Source of the DNA: Neisseriaceae bacterium TC5R-5
GTDB lineage: Bacteria > Pseudomonadota > Gammaproteobacteria > Burkholderiales > Chromobacteriaceae
Length of the DNA stretch: 64,000 bases
Reading direction: 5' to 3'
Assembly (NCBI GenBank): GCA_020830965.2
Contig: JACCFC020000010.1
Location: 58,504-122,503, forward strand
The position numbers and the translations under genes were made by a program. Numbering within the stretch: the stretch's first letter is position 1; each line of letters begins with the position of its first letter. The notes below the pieces were generated by a model. That model was given only the letters and a program-made list of their open reading frames with translations, was not told the origin of the DNA and did no database searches. Shown here in pieces: positions 26,641-35,646 of the stretch.

Positions 26641-27869
26641 GCAGCGGATACGGCGCATTAAACGGCATCACCGTCGTCGATTTAAGCCGGGTGCTGGGCG
26701 GCCCTTATTGTACCCAGGCGCTGGCCGATCATGGCGCCAATGTCATTAAGCTGGAGCCCCCCACCGGCGACGAAACCCGTGGCTGGGGCCCGCCATTCTG
26801 CGAGGAAACCGCCTGGTACTTTATGGGCGTTAACCGTAATAAAAACGGTATTTGTGTCGACCTTGCCACCGATGCGGGTCGCGCCATTCTCTGGCAGTTG
26901 CTGGAACAGGCGGATGTACTGGTCGAAAACTTCAAACCCGGCACCCTGGCACGCTGGGGAATGGACTATCAGCGCGATCTGGCGCCCCGCCTGCCGCGTC
27001 TGATTCACTGTGCAGTCACCGGTTTTGGGGCCTCTGGCCCACTGGGTGGGCTACCGGGCTATGATGCGGCAATTCAGGCCATGACCGGCCTGATGAGTGT
27101 CAACGGCGAACGCGATGCCCCGCCGCTACGCGTCGGCCTGCCGGTTGTCGATATGGTGACCGGGCTGAACGCACTGGCCGGTATTTTGCTGGCACTGCAC
27201 GAACGCGAGCGCAGCGGCCAGGGGCAATCTATCGATATCGCCCTGTACGACTGTGGCGTCTCACTGCTGCATCCGCATCTACCTAATTATTTCGGCTCCG
27301 GCAAGATCACCGCCCGCAGCGGCAATGCTCACCCGAATATCGCCCCCTACGACAGCTATCGCACCAGCAGCGAGCCGCTTTACCTCGCCGTCGGCAATGA
27401 TCGCCAATTTGCCAAACTGTGCAGCCACCTGGGTGCGGCTGAACTGGCCAGCGACCCGCGCTTTACCGATAACCGCAGCCGCTGCGCGCATAGGCCGGAG
27501 CTGAAACAGGCACTGGAAAGCTTGCTGGCGACACAGGATGCCAAGGTACTGAGCGAACAATTGCTCAAACTGGGCGTGCCCTGCGCTCCGGTGCAAGACA
27601 TCAAAGAAGTGCTACAGCATCCGCATACGGCCTATCGCCAGTTGCTGGTGGAGTTAGGCAGTTATCGCGGCACGGCCTCCCCTATCAAGCTATTACGCAC
27701 CCCGGCCCAATACCGCAGCGCGCCACCGGAATTGGGTCAGCATACGCAGGCGGTACTGGATGAACTGGGGATTGATCGTGACACCCAACAACGTCTGCTC
27801 GCAGCCGGGGTACTGATCAGTAAGCCGCCCGGCGACACAGACACACAGGAGAACGCCACCTCAGAATAA
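26637..27869 (+). CDS. CaiB/BaiF family (class III) CoA-transferase
   Basis: 410 residues. Family III transferases move CoA from succinyl-CoA or another thioester to a free acid through an aspartyl-CoA intermediate. Motifs: VVDLSRVLGGPYCTQALADHGANVIKLEPP at the N-terminus, VNRNKNGICVDL, LVENFKPGTLARWGMDY, GLPVVDMVTGLNAL with the catalytic Asp, and GNAHPNIAPYDSY. The combination with glutaryl-CoA dehydrogenase and a LysR gene two genes on is like Pseudomonas gcdG-gcdH-gcdR, where the transferase makes glutaryl-CoA; the substrate here is inferred. Confidence 0.88.
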   Translation: MSSGYGALNGITVVDLSRVLGGPYCTQALADHGANVIKLEPPTGDETRGWGPPFCEETAWYFMGVNRNKNGICVDLATDAGRAILWQLLEQADVLVENFKPGTLARWGMDYQRDLAPRLPRLIHCAVTGFGASGPLGGLPGYDAAIQAMTGLMSVNGERDAPPLRVGLPVVDMVTGLNALAGILLALHERERSGQGQSIDIALYDCGVSLLHPHLPNYFGSGKITARSGNAHPNIAPYDSYRTSSEPLYLAVGNDRQFAKLCSHLGAAELASDPRFTDNRSRCAHRPELKQALESLLATQDAKVLSEQLLKLGVPCAPVQDIKEVLQHPHTAYRQLLVELGSYRGTASPIKLLRTPAQYRSAPPELGQHTQAVLDELGIDRDTQQRLLAAGVLISKPPGDTDTQENATSE

Positions 27870-27930
27870 ACGTTGGGGACAATTCGGCAACCACAATATC
27901 TCGCCATAAGAGAACGCCGGATGTCCCTGC

Positions 27931-27979
27931 TAAGCGCTGCTAACAACACCTCGAAGAGCACCTGAGCAAAGGCACAAGC
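27931..27979. repeat. Partial interspersed repeat, copy D (left half only)
   Basis: taagcgctgctaacaacacctcgaagagcacctgagcaaagg matches the first 45 bases of the repeat family (compare 22871 and 36432). The core and right end are missing. It lies between the CoA-transferase and the MHS transporter genes. Confidence 0.6.
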
Positions 27980-28006
27980 ATCACTGTCTACACCGGAGAA
28001 ACACAT

Positions 28007-29380
28007 ATGCAAGCCACACCTGATGCCATCAATCACAAACGCTCGTTGCGGGCTGCGATTGCCGCTTTTATCGGCACCACCATCGAATGGTACGATTTTT
28101 ACATCTACGGACTCGCCGCCGCGCTGGTCTTCGGCAAACTGTTTTTCCCACCCACGCTCAACCCTGGTGTGGCCACCCTGCTCTCTTTTGTCACCCTGTG
28201 GGCCGGGTTTATTGCCCGCCCGCTCGGCGGCATTATTTTTGGACACCTGGGCGACCGTATCGGCCGTAAGACCACCCTGGTCATCACGCTGATGATGATG
28301 GGGGTGGCTACCGTAGGGATTGGCCTGTTGCCATCTTACGAGCGGATCGGCCTGTGGGCACCGGCGATACTGGTGTTGTTGCGTGTGATTCAAGGGGTGG
28401 CCGTGGGTGGCGAATGGGGTGGGGCCGTGCTGATTGCTAGCGAGAATGCCCCCAAACACAAAGGCATTATCTATGCGGCCTTCGCCCAACAAGGCTCACC
28501 GGCAGGTAATCTGTTAGCCACCTTTGCCTTCTTCGCACTCAGCACCCTCCCCACTCCGGAATTTGTCAGCTGGGGCTGGCGCATCCCTTTCTTGCTCTCC
28601 GCCGTGCTGGTGATTATCGGCCTGCTGATCCGCCTGCAACTCACCGAGTCACCGGAAATGCAGCAGGTACTGGCGCAGAAAAAAGTAGCACGGGTACCCC
28701 TGCTTGAAGTGCTGCGCGAACACTGGGGCCTGGTGTTGATCAATATCTGCGTACCCACCGTGATTCACATCACCTATATCAAAACTACCTTCGCGCTGTC
28801 CTGGGCCACCAGCAAACTTGGCTACTCCAAAGAGACGTTTTTACAAATCATTCTGATTGCACTGGTAGTTCAGTTTTTCGTCCAGCCATTTGGGGCCATC
28901 CTGGCCTCGCGCATCAATATGCGCAAAGCTATCTACATGATTTTATTGCCGGAATTTCTGCTGATGCCCATCATGTTCTGGGCGATAGAAAGCACTAACT
29001 TCTGGTGGGCCGTGATTGCCATGAGCCTGGCTACCATCCCGCATTCGATGTTCTATGGTGCGATTGGCGGCATCCTGGCGCGAGCCTTTCCGGTACGGCT
29101 GCGCTATACCGGTATGTCGTTTTCCTATCAGATCTGCTCGCTGGTCATTGGCGGTGGCACCCCGGTGCTGGCGCAATGGCTGCTTAATACCACCGGTGGA
29201 ATCGGCTGGGTAGCAACCATCTCCGCCTGCTACGCGCTGATCTCACTGGTCGCCACGCTGATGCTGCTCCAGCGTACCGGCATGGATGCCTCAGTACTTT
29301 CGCCAGCAGAACAAGCAGACGAAGACCAGCAACAGCTCGAAAGCGCGCTGGCCACCAGCAAAATCAGTACCCAAAGCTAG
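28007..29380 (+). CDS. MFS transporter, metabolite:H+ symporter (ShiA/KgtP-like) family
   Basis: 457 residues with 12 membrane segments. The start AAIAAFIGTTIEWYDFYIYGLAAALVF is the mark of the metabolite:H+ symporter family, followed by ARPLGGIIFGHLGDRIGRKTTLVITLMMMG (the MFS loop 2-3 motif) and RVIQGVAVGGEWGGAVLIASENAP. Family members import organic acids such as shikimate, alpha-ketoglutarate or citrate. Between a CoA transferase and glutaryl-CoA dehydrogenase it most likely imports glutarate or a related dicarboxylate (inference). ATG after GGAG at 27995. Confidence 0.87.
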   Translation: MQATPDAINHKRSLRAAIAAFIGTTIEWYDFYIYGLAAALVFGKLFFPPTLNPGVATLLSFVTLWAGFIARPLGGIIFGHLGDRIGRKTTLVITLMMMGVATVGIGLLPSYERIGLWAPAILVLLRVIQGVAVGGEWGGAVLIASENAPKHKGIIYAAFAQQGSPAGNLLATFAFFALSTLPTPEFVSWGWRIPFLLSAVLVIIGLLIRLQLTESPEMQQVLAQKKVARVPLLEVLREHWGLVLINICVPTVIHITYIKTTFALSWATSKLGYSKETFLQIILIALVVQFFVQPFGAILASRINMRKAIYMILLPEFLLMPIMFWAIESTNFWWAVIAMSLATIPHSMFYGAIGGILARAFPVRLRYTGMSFSYQICSLVIGGGTPVLAQWLLNTTGGIGWVATISACYALISLVATLMLLQRTGMDASVLSPAEQADEDQQQLESALATSKISTQS

Positions 29381-29418
29381 TCACACTGACAAATCGCTAA
29401 CCCAAGCAAAGGATAACT

Positions 29419-30606
29419 ATGCCCTCTGTACGCCAACACTTTGATGCCTTCGACCCCTTACTACTGGATCAGGAACTATCCGATACCGAACGCATGGTAC
29501 GTGACGCCGCCCACGCTTATGCCCAAGAACGTTTACTCCCCCGGGTACAGCAAGCTTTTCGCCACGAGCAAGCCGACCCCGCCATTTTTCGGGAAATGGG
29601 TGAGTTAGGCCTATTAGGTAGCACACTTCCCGAAGCTTATGGCGGCACGGGCATGAATGCCGTGTGCTATGGCCTGATTGCCCGCGAAATAGAGCGCATC
29701 GACTCCGGCTATCGTTCAATGATGAGTGTGCAATCTTCGCTGGTGATGCTGCCGATTTACGAGTTTGCCAACGAAGCCTGCAAACAAAAATACCTGCCTA
29801 AACTGGCAACAGGAGAATGGATAGGTTGCTTTGGCCTGACCGAACCTAATCACGGTTCCGACCCTGGCAGCATGGACACCCGCGCCCGCAAAGTGGCTGG
29901 TGGCTACCAGTTAAGCGGCAGCAAAACCTGGATCAGCAATAGCCCTATCGCCGATGTCTTTGTGGTGTGGGCCAAGGATGATGCCGGCGAGATTCGCGGC
30001 TTTATCCTGGAAAAAGGCTGGCAAGGCCTCTCCACCCCAGCCATTCACGGCAAGATCGGCCTGCGCACCTCCATCACCGGCGAAGTGGTGATGGATGAGG
30101 TGTTCTGCCCGGAAGAAAACGCCTTCCCCGATGTACGCGGCCTAAAAGGCCCGTTCACCTGCCTGAACTCTGCCCGCTTCGGTATCGCCTGGGGGGCACT
30201 GGGCGCGGCCGAAGCCTGCTATCAAACCGCACGCCAATACACCCTGGAGCGCCAGCAATTCGGACGCCCGCTCGCAGCGAATCAGCTGATCCAGAAAAAA
30301 CTGGCGGATATGCTGACCGAAATCACACTAGGGCTATACACCTGCTTACGGATAGGTCGCCTCAAAGAACAAGGCCAGGCACCGGTAGAGCTGACCTCCA
30401 TCATCAAGCGTAACTCCTGCGGCAAAGCGCTGGAGATTGCCCGCACCGCCCGCGATATGCTAGGCGGCAACGGTATTTCCGACGAATTCTGCATCGCTCG
30501 TCATTTGGTGAATTTGGAAGTGGTCAATACCTATGAGGGGACTCATGACATCCACGCGCTGATACTGGGCCGCGCCATTACCGGCATTGCGGCCTTCAGT
30601 AACTGA
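29419..30606 (+). CDS. gcdH: Glutaryl-CoA dehydrogenase GcdH
   Basis: FAD enzyme that oxidises and decarboxylates glutaryl-CoA to crotonyl-CoA and CO2, in lysine, tryptophan and glutarate breakdown. 395 residues, as usual. Typical GcdH features: [113 protein letters not shown] and [20 protein letters not shown] with the catalytic Glu in YEGTHD. AAAGGA precedes the ATG. It converges on the LysR gene, with only eight bases between the two stops. Confidence 0.93.
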   Translation: MPSVRQHFDAFDPLLLDQELSDTERMVRDAAHAYAQERLLPRVQQAFRHEQADPAIFREMGELGLLGSTLPEAYGGTGMNAVCYGLIAREIERIDSGYRSMMSVQSSLVMLPIYEFANEACKQKYLPKLATGEWIGCFGLTEPNHGSDPGSMDTRARKVAGGYQLSGSKTWISNSPIADVFVVWAKDDAGEIRGFILEKGWQGLSTPAIHGKIGLRTSITGEVVMDEVFCPEENAFPDVRGLKGPFTCLNSARFGIAWGALGAAEACYQTARQYTLERQQFGRPLAANQLIQKKLADMLTEITLGLYTCLRIGRLKEQGQAPVELTSIIKRNSCGKALEIARTARDMLGGNGISDEFCIARHLVNLEVVNTYEGTHDIHALILGRAITGIAAFSN

Positions 30607-30614
30607 AGCCCACC

Positions 30615-31523
30615 TCAGCAGAATAGCTGCGGACGCTCAGCGACATACTGGCAGATAAAGTGCTGGAAGCTCTCAGCAGCCGGTGTCAACGAGCGGTGCT
30701 GGTGCGTGAAGGTAAAAAAACGTCGGCGCACCACTGGGGTAATTAACGGACGCCATTCCAGCTGATAACGTTCAACGAGGGTGCGGGCGTAAGCGATACA
30801 AGCGGTGACGCCCAGCCCTGTATTCACCATAGCCAGCGCCGTGGACATGAAAGCCACCTCGCTGCTGGGGGCAAAATTCAATTCGCCACTGGCGGCACGC
30901 AAATCCATCAGCAGCCGTTCAGTAAATTGGCCCTGTAAGGCAATGAAGGGGTAGGCGAGCAGATCGCGCCAGTGCACTTCTGTTAATGCAGTCAGCGAAT
31001 GCCCGTGTGGAAAGACCGCGATAAATCGGCCTTCGAACAGGGTTTCCGTCGCGATAGCGGAATTGGCATCCCGCTCAGGCCCGATCCCAAAATCCACCTC
31101 GCCGGAAAATACCCGCGACAGAATGCTTTCCACAGCGGAATCCACCAGCTTGACCTGAATGTCGGGGTGTGTGGCCTGATAGGCGGCGATCACTTCCGGT
31201 AGCAGGGTGGACGCCAGCAATTGCGGCGCAGCGATACGTACCAAGCCGGCCTTTAAAGCTTTGCGCTCTGCCACATCGCCAAGCACCCGGTCCAGATCCT
31301 GCACAATTTTCTCAAGCAGCGGATACAGTTCTCGCCCCATCTCAGAAAGATGAATGCGGCGTGTCGTCCGCTCAAACACACGCAGCCCAAGCACCTGCTC
31401 CAACTCTTTGATCAACCCGGATAAAGCCGACTGGGTGACAAAAAGGCTTTCTGCAGCCAAAGTAAAACTACCGGTGCGGGCCACGGCAATAAATGCACGT
31501 AGTTGCCGGAGAGTGACATTCAT
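30615..31523 (-). CDS. LysR-family transcriptional regulator (GcdR-like candidate)
   Basis: 302 residues. N-terminal winged HTH (MNVTLRQLRAFIAVARTGSFTLAAESLFVTQSALSGLIKELE) and a type 2 periplasmic-binding-like effector domain from about residue 90. It lies directly after gcdH on the opposite strand, as gcdR does in Pseudomonas, and could also control the VOC-transporter genes that start on the other side (31769). Effector unknown; glutarate or glutaryl-CoA is the obvious guess. Confidence 0.88.
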   Translation of the reverse strand: MNVTLRQLRAFIAVARTGSFTLAAESLFVTQSALSGLIKELEQVLGLRVFERTTRRIHLSEMGRELYPLLEKIVQDLDRVLGDVAERKALKAGLVRIAAPQLLASTLLPEVIAAYQATHPDIQVKLVDSAVESILSRVFSGEVDFGIGPERDANSAIATETLFEGRFIAVFPHGHSLTALTEVHWRDLLAYPFIALQGQFTERLLMDLRAASGELNFAPSSEVAFMSTALAMVNTGLGVTACIAYARTLVERYQLEWRPLITPVVRRRFFTFTHQHRSLTPAAESFQHFICQYVAERPQLFC

Positions 31524-31587
31524 CGGATTTTCTTCTTAATCAATCATAAAAAACGGTTTGAATTATATATTGTGCCCGCGTTTAATT

Positions 31588-31702
31588 AGAGCCGCTGACA
31601 AAACCTCGAAGAATCCCTGAGTCGAGGCGCGCCGACGCAGACAGTAGCAGTAGTACGGCAAGGAGGTGCAGCGCTGGATCAGGAGGGTGTTAGCGGCTCT
31701 TA
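31588..31702. repeat. About 115-bp palindrome-ended interspersed repeat, copy B
   Basis: Runs from tagagccgctgacaaaacc to gttagcggctcttag with the shared core gacgcagacagta...tacggcaaggaggtgcagc. It is the closest match to copy A. It sits between the divergent LysR and VOC genes, where their promoters should lie, so it may affect their transcription. Confidence 0.8.
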
Positions 31703-31768
31703 GCCATCCCTACTCAGCAATACGCGTTGACCTCACCGGGACGAACTTCCACCGCTTTGGAGACCATC

Positions 31769-32308
31769 ATGAGCCTGATCAAAAAGATTCACCATGTCGC
31801 TTACCGCTGCAAGGATGCCAAGCAGACTGTCGAGTGGTACCAGAAATACCTGGGCATGAATTTCGTCCTCGCGATTGCGGAGGATCAGGTGCCATCCACA
31901 CAGGAACCCGACCCATACATGCATGTTTTTCTGGATGCCGGCGGCGGCAGTATCCTGGCCTTCTTTGAACTGCCTACCAAGCCGCCCATGGGGCGTGATG
32001 AGAACACCCCGGTATGGACGCAGCATCTGGCACTCGAAGTGGCATCCGTGGATGTGCTGGCTGAGGTCAAGGCCAAGCTTGAAGCAGACGGGATTAGCGT
32101 CATCGGGCCAATCAACCACACCATTTTTCAATCTATCTACTTTTTTGACCCCAGTGGCCATCGGCTTGAACTCGCCGTCAATACTGCAACCCCGACCATG
32201 AGTCGTCGGCTGGATGCCGTGAAGTGGGAGATGTTGAACGAATGGTCACAAACCCGGCGAGCGCCGCAGCATGCACGCTGGATGCACGATGGCAGCGCCA
32301 TCGAATAA
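31769..32308 (+). CDS. VOC (glyoxalase/bleomycin-resistance) superfamily protein
   Basis: 179 residues from the ATG at 31769, preceded by GGAG at 31759; a frame upstream to 31727 has no ribosome-binding site. A VOC fold with paired beta-alpha-beta modules: IKKIHHVAYRCKDAKQTVEWYQKYLGMNFV, then QHLALEVASVDVLAEVKAKLEADGISVIGP, and IYFFDPSGHRLELAVN. Potential metal ligands are His in HHVAY, His in QHLAL and Glu in LELAV. Members include glyoxalases, isomerases and extradiol dioxygenases. In this place it may replace a ring-cleavage or isomerase step upstream of the hydrolase; that is a guess. Confidence 0.8.
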   Translation: MSLIKKIHHVAYRCKDAKQTVEWYQKYLGMNFVLAIAEDQVPSTQEPDPYMHVFLDAGGGSILAFFELPTKPPMGRDENTPVWTQHLALEVASVDVLAEVKAKLEADGISVIGPINHTIFQSIYFFDPSGHRLELAVNTATPTMSRRLDAVKWEMLNEWSQTRRAPQHARWMHDGSAIE

Positions 32309-32353
32309 TCGTCAGCCTGCAATGAGATAGCCAGCAAATGGCAGGAGGGAAAT

Positions 32354-33697
32354 GTGCATTCCAATACCAAAATTGACATCGTCCAACTGATTGATGGCAG
32401 CCCTATCGGCACCTTCCAATGGACGGTGCTGATCTTATGTGGCATCTGCATGGTTCTTGATGGCTTTGACGTCCAGGCTATGGGCTATGTCGCCCCGGCA
32501 CTACTGCAGGAATGGGGGCTGGACAAGGCCTCGCTAGGGCCGGTGTTCGGGGCAGGTCTGTTTGGACTGCTGCTTGGTTCGCTGATTTTCAGTGTGCTGT
32601 CCGACAAAATCGGCCGCCGTCCAGTTCTGATTGCGGCCACCTTGTTTTTTGGGGTCTGCATGCTGATAACGCCTTTGAGCCGCACACTGCAACAACTGAT
32701 GATTATCCGCTTTATCACCGGGCTTGGCCTGGGAGCCATCATGCCCAATGCCATGGCCTTATGTGGTGAGTTCAGCCCCCAGCGCAGGCGGATATTTATC
32801 ATGATGCTGATCTCGTGCGGATTTACCGTTGGTGCAATGCTGGGAGGCCTTATTGCGGCGCTGCTGATACCCGCGTTTGGTTGGCAATCCGTATTTTACC
32901 TTGGCGGGGCTTTACCGCTGCTGCTCGGTATGACCATGCTGCGCTACCTGCCCGAATCGATTCAGTTTCAAGTGCTCACCAGTGCCGACCCCGCCAGAAT
33001 GGCGCCGCTTCTGCGCCGTCTGCTCCCTGACCGGCAGATTCCCACCCATGCCCAATTTGTGATACGCGAAGCCAAAACAGGCGGCGCCCCGGTCATCGAG
33101 CTTTTCCGGGGCGGGCGTTCACGCGGCACCCTCACATTATGGGCGATGAGCTTTATGAATCTGCTTGCCCTGTATTTTCTTGCCAATTGGCTACCAACCA
33201 TTGCCAAGGAAGTCGGCTTGAGTCTTGAACAGGCCGTACTGGTCGGCGCCACCCTGCAGTTGGGGGGAACGGTGGGGACACTGGCAATGGGATGGTTGAT
33301 TGACCGGGCCGGGTTTAAACGGATTCTGCTGCCATGCTTTATTGTGGCGGCCTGTTCCATCGCCCTGATCGGCCATTCGGTTGCATCGCTAGCGCTGTTG
33401 TTTGCCGTGGTGTTTATCGCTGGCTTTACCGTTGTCGGTGGTCAACCGGCCATCAACGCCATGGCCGCCAGTTATTACCCTACTAGCTTACGTACGACCG
33501 GCGTGGGCTGGTGTCTCGGTATCGGGCGCATCGGCTCGGTAATCGGCCCGGTACTTGGCGGCGAACTGATCCGGCTTCACTGGAGCCAGAGCATCCTTTT
33601 CCAGGCGTTTGCGCTACCCTCGGTCGCCATCGTGCTGATTCTGATCTACGGTGCTGTCACCGCACGCCATACCGCCACTGTGTCCGCACCAGGATAA
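32354..33697 (+). CDS. MFS transporter, aromatic acid:H+ symporter (PcaK/MhpT-like) family
   Basis: 447 residues with 12 membrane segments. The start codon is GTG with AGGAGG seven bases upstream. LCGICMVLDGFDVQAMGYVAPALLQEWG is the AAHS-family signature with the Asp in helix one, and GSLIFSVLSDKIGRRPVLIAATLFFG is the loop 2-3 motif. Family members carry 4-hydroxybenzoate, gentisate, 3-hydroxyphenylpropionate and similar acids. With the FAH and MaiA genes downstream, a hydroxylated aromatic acid such as homogentisate, gentisate or hydroxybenzoate is the likely cargo. Confidence 0.87.
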   Translation: MHSNTKIDIVQLIDGSPIGTFQWTVLILCGICMVLDGFDVQAMGYVAPALLQEWGLDKASLGPVFGAGLFGLLLGSLIFSVLSDKIGRRPVLIAATLFFGVCMLITPLSRTLQQLMIIRFITGLGLGAIMPNAMALCGEFSPQRRRIFIMMLISCGFTVGAMLGGLIAALLIPAFGWQSVFYLGGALPLLLGMTMLRYLPESIQFQVLTSADPARMAPLLRRLLPDRQIPTHAQFVIREAKTGGAPVIELFRGGRSRGTLTLWAMSFMNLLALYFLANWLPTIAKEVGLSLEQAVLVGATLQLGGTVGTLAMGWLIDRAGFKRILLPCFIVAACSIALIGHSVASLALLFAVVFIAGFTVVGGQPAINAMAASYYPTSLRTTGVGWCLGIGRIGSVIGPVLGGELIRLHWSQSILFQAFALPSVAIVLILIYGAVTARHTATVSAPG

Positions 33698-33767
33698 GCA
33701 CCATCTACTCAGTCACGACTTTATTACCGGTTGCAAGATTGGCACTACTACTCAAAAGGAATGAATC

Positions 33768-34784
33768 ATGAAACTCGCTACGCTGAAAAGAGGGGGGCGC
33801 GATGGCACTCTGGTCGTCGTCAACCGCGCATTAAGCCATTGCCAGCCGGTACCGAGCATTGCCGCCACCCTGCAACAGGCACTGGATAACTGGCCATCGC
33901 TGGAGGCAAAGCTACAAGCCGTTTATGCCGCGATGAATGATGGCGTACTCAGCGCTGCCGAACCTTTCAACCCCGCCGCCTGCCACTCCCCGCTGCCACG
34001 CGCCTATCAATGGGCAGATGGCTCGGCCTATGTTAATCACGTGGAACTAGTACGCCGTGCCAGAGGGGCCGAGCTACCTGCCGAATTCTGGACTGACCCG
34101 CTGATGTACCAGGGCGGCTCAGATGCCTTTGTCGGCCCTTGTGACCCGATTGCGGCACGCTCAGAAGACTGGGGCATTGATCTGGAAGCGGAAATTGCGG
34201 TGATCAGCGGCGATATCCCAATGGGAGCCGGGCCGGAACAAACTTTGGGAGCCATCCGCTTATTGATGCTGGTGAATGATGTCTCTCTGCGCAACCTCAT
34301 CCCGGCAGAACTGGCAAAAGGCTTCGGTTTTGTGCAATCCAAACCAGCCTCAGCGTTCAGCCCGGTAGCGATTACCCCGGACGAACTCGGTGACGACTGG
34401 CAGGACGGCAAGGTGCATCGCCCCTTAACCGTCCACATCAACGACAAGCTGTTTGGACAAGCCAATGCCGGTCAGGATATGACTTTCAACTTCCCCCAAC
34501 TGCTTGCCCATCTGGCCAAAACACGCGAACTGTCCGCCGGCTCTATCATCGGCTCCGGTACCGTTTCCAATAAACAGGGCAATCTGCACGGCTCGTCGAT
34601 TGCCAATGGCGGCGTAGGCTATTGCTGCCTGGCCGAAGTGCGCATGTACGAAACCATCGAAACCGGCGCCCCGCAAACGCCCTACCTGAAATTTGGCGAC
34701 ACCGTGACGATTGCCATGTACGACCATCACGGGCATAGCCTGTTTGGTGCCATCTCACAGCGTGTGGAACCTTATTCCGCCTGA
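33768..34784 (+). CDS. Fumarylacetoacetate hydrolase family protein (bacterial fumarylacetoacetase type)
   Basis: 338 residues. The N-terminal part (MKLATLKRGGRDGTLVVVNRAL...) is that of the bacterial FAA hydrolases found next to maiA. The metal-binding acidic residues lie in WGIDLEAEIAVISGD; later MLVNDVSLRNLIPAELAKGFGFVQSKPASAFSPVAITPDEL and GSGTVSNKQG match the family. The enzyme would split fumarylacetoacetate (tyrosine and homogentisate route) or fumarylpyruvate (gentisate route). The maiA-like gene follows, so it acts just after isomerisation. Start follows AAAGGA. Confidence 0.88.
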   Translation: MKLATLKRGGRDGTLVVVNRALSHCQPVPSIAATLQQALDNWPSLEAKLQAVYAAMNDGVLSAAEPFNPAACHSPLPRAYQWADGSAYVNHVELVRRARGAELPAEFWTDPLMYQGGSDAFVGPCDPIAARSEDWGIDLEAEIAVISGDIPMGAGPEQTLGAIRLLMLVNDVSLRNLIPAELAKGFGFVQSKPASAFSPVAITPDELGDDWQDGKVHRPLTVHINDKLFGQANAGQDMTFNFPQLLAHLAKTRELSAGSIIGSGTVSNKQGNLHGSSIANGGVGYCCLAEVRMYETIETGAPQTPYLKFGDTVTIAMYDHHGHSLFGAISQRVEPYSA

Positions 34785-34860
34785 TGCTGACGGCGGGCAG
34801 TGCTACGCAAATAAACCCGCCGCTCATGCCCAAGCATGTCAACACCTGGAACAGCCGCCG

Positions 34861-35508
34861 ATGAAGCTTTACACTTATTTTCGAAGTTCCGCCGCATACC
34901 GCGTGCGTATCGCCCTCAATCTGAAAGCGATAGCGTATGAAGCGATACCGGTACACCTACTCAAAGACGGCGGTCAGCAGCATCTGCCAGCCTATCGCGC
35001 CATCAACCCGCTCGGCATCGTACCCAGCCTGGCAACCGCGTCAGGGGATACGCTAACCCAGTCACTGGCCATCATGGAATATCTGGAAGAAATCTGCCCT
35101 GAACCGGCGCTGCTACCCAGCAACCCTCTTGACCGCGCTCGCGTCCGTGCCCTTGCGCACACCATTGCCTGTGACATTCACCCACTGAATAATCTGCGCG
35201 TACTGAACTATCTGACTGGCACAATAAATATTTCGCCAGAGCAAAAAACCATCTGGTACCAGCACTGGATACGGGAAGGCTTGCTGGCCGTGGAAAAACT
35301 ACTAGCAGACGATGCCCGAACTGGCCATTTTTGCCATGCCGACACTCCCGGCCTAGCAGACTGTTGCCTGATTCCACAAGTCTTCAATGCGCGGCGCTTC
35401 AACTGCGCACTGGATGAGATGCCGACGATTCAACGCATTGTGGCGCATTGCGAACAACTACCCGCCTTCCAGCAGGCCGCCCCCACCCATCAGGCAGATA
35501 GCGAATAA
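34861..35508 (+). CDS. maiA: Maleylacetoacetate isomerase (zeta-class GST)
   Basis: Zeta-class glutathione transferase that isomerises maleylacetoacetate (or maleylpyruvate) with glutathione as cofactor. The ATG at 34861 gives 215 residues, normal for the family; the frame open from 34711 overlaps the hydrolase gene. The active-site loop is YFRSSAAYRVRIALNLK (zeta motif SSxxxRVRIAL), then NPLGIVPSL, QSLAIMEYLEE and the C-terminal domain with ACDIHPLNNLRVLNYL, typical of MaiA. No homogentisate dioxygenase or HPPD gene lies in the window. Confidence 0.92.
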   Translation: MKLYTYFRSSAAYRVRIALNLKAIAYEAIPVHLLKDGGQQHLPAYRAINPLGIVPSLATASGDTLTQSLAIMEYLEEICPEPALLPSNPLDRARVRALAHTIACDIHPLNNLRVLNYLTGTINISPEQKTIWYQHWIREGLLAVEKLLADDARTGHFCHADTPGLADCCLIPQVFNARRFNCALDEMPTIQRIVAHCEQLPAFQQAAPTHQADSE

Positions 35509-35646
35509 ACTCGCCATCACATCGCTTTGTAATTTTCATGCCCGTCACCTGCTGCGTTTGGCATAATGAGCCAGCGTGCTGCCCAAATCTTGTCACTGGA
35601 TTGTGCCGCCGCTTCCAACCATGCCACCAAGCAGGATGTACAAACC

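Noticed and set aside
27737..28492. 251-residue minus-strand frame across the CoA-transferase end and the transporter start
   Set aside because: It is antisense to two well-supported genes, has low-complexity His/Gln/Asp composition and no motif.
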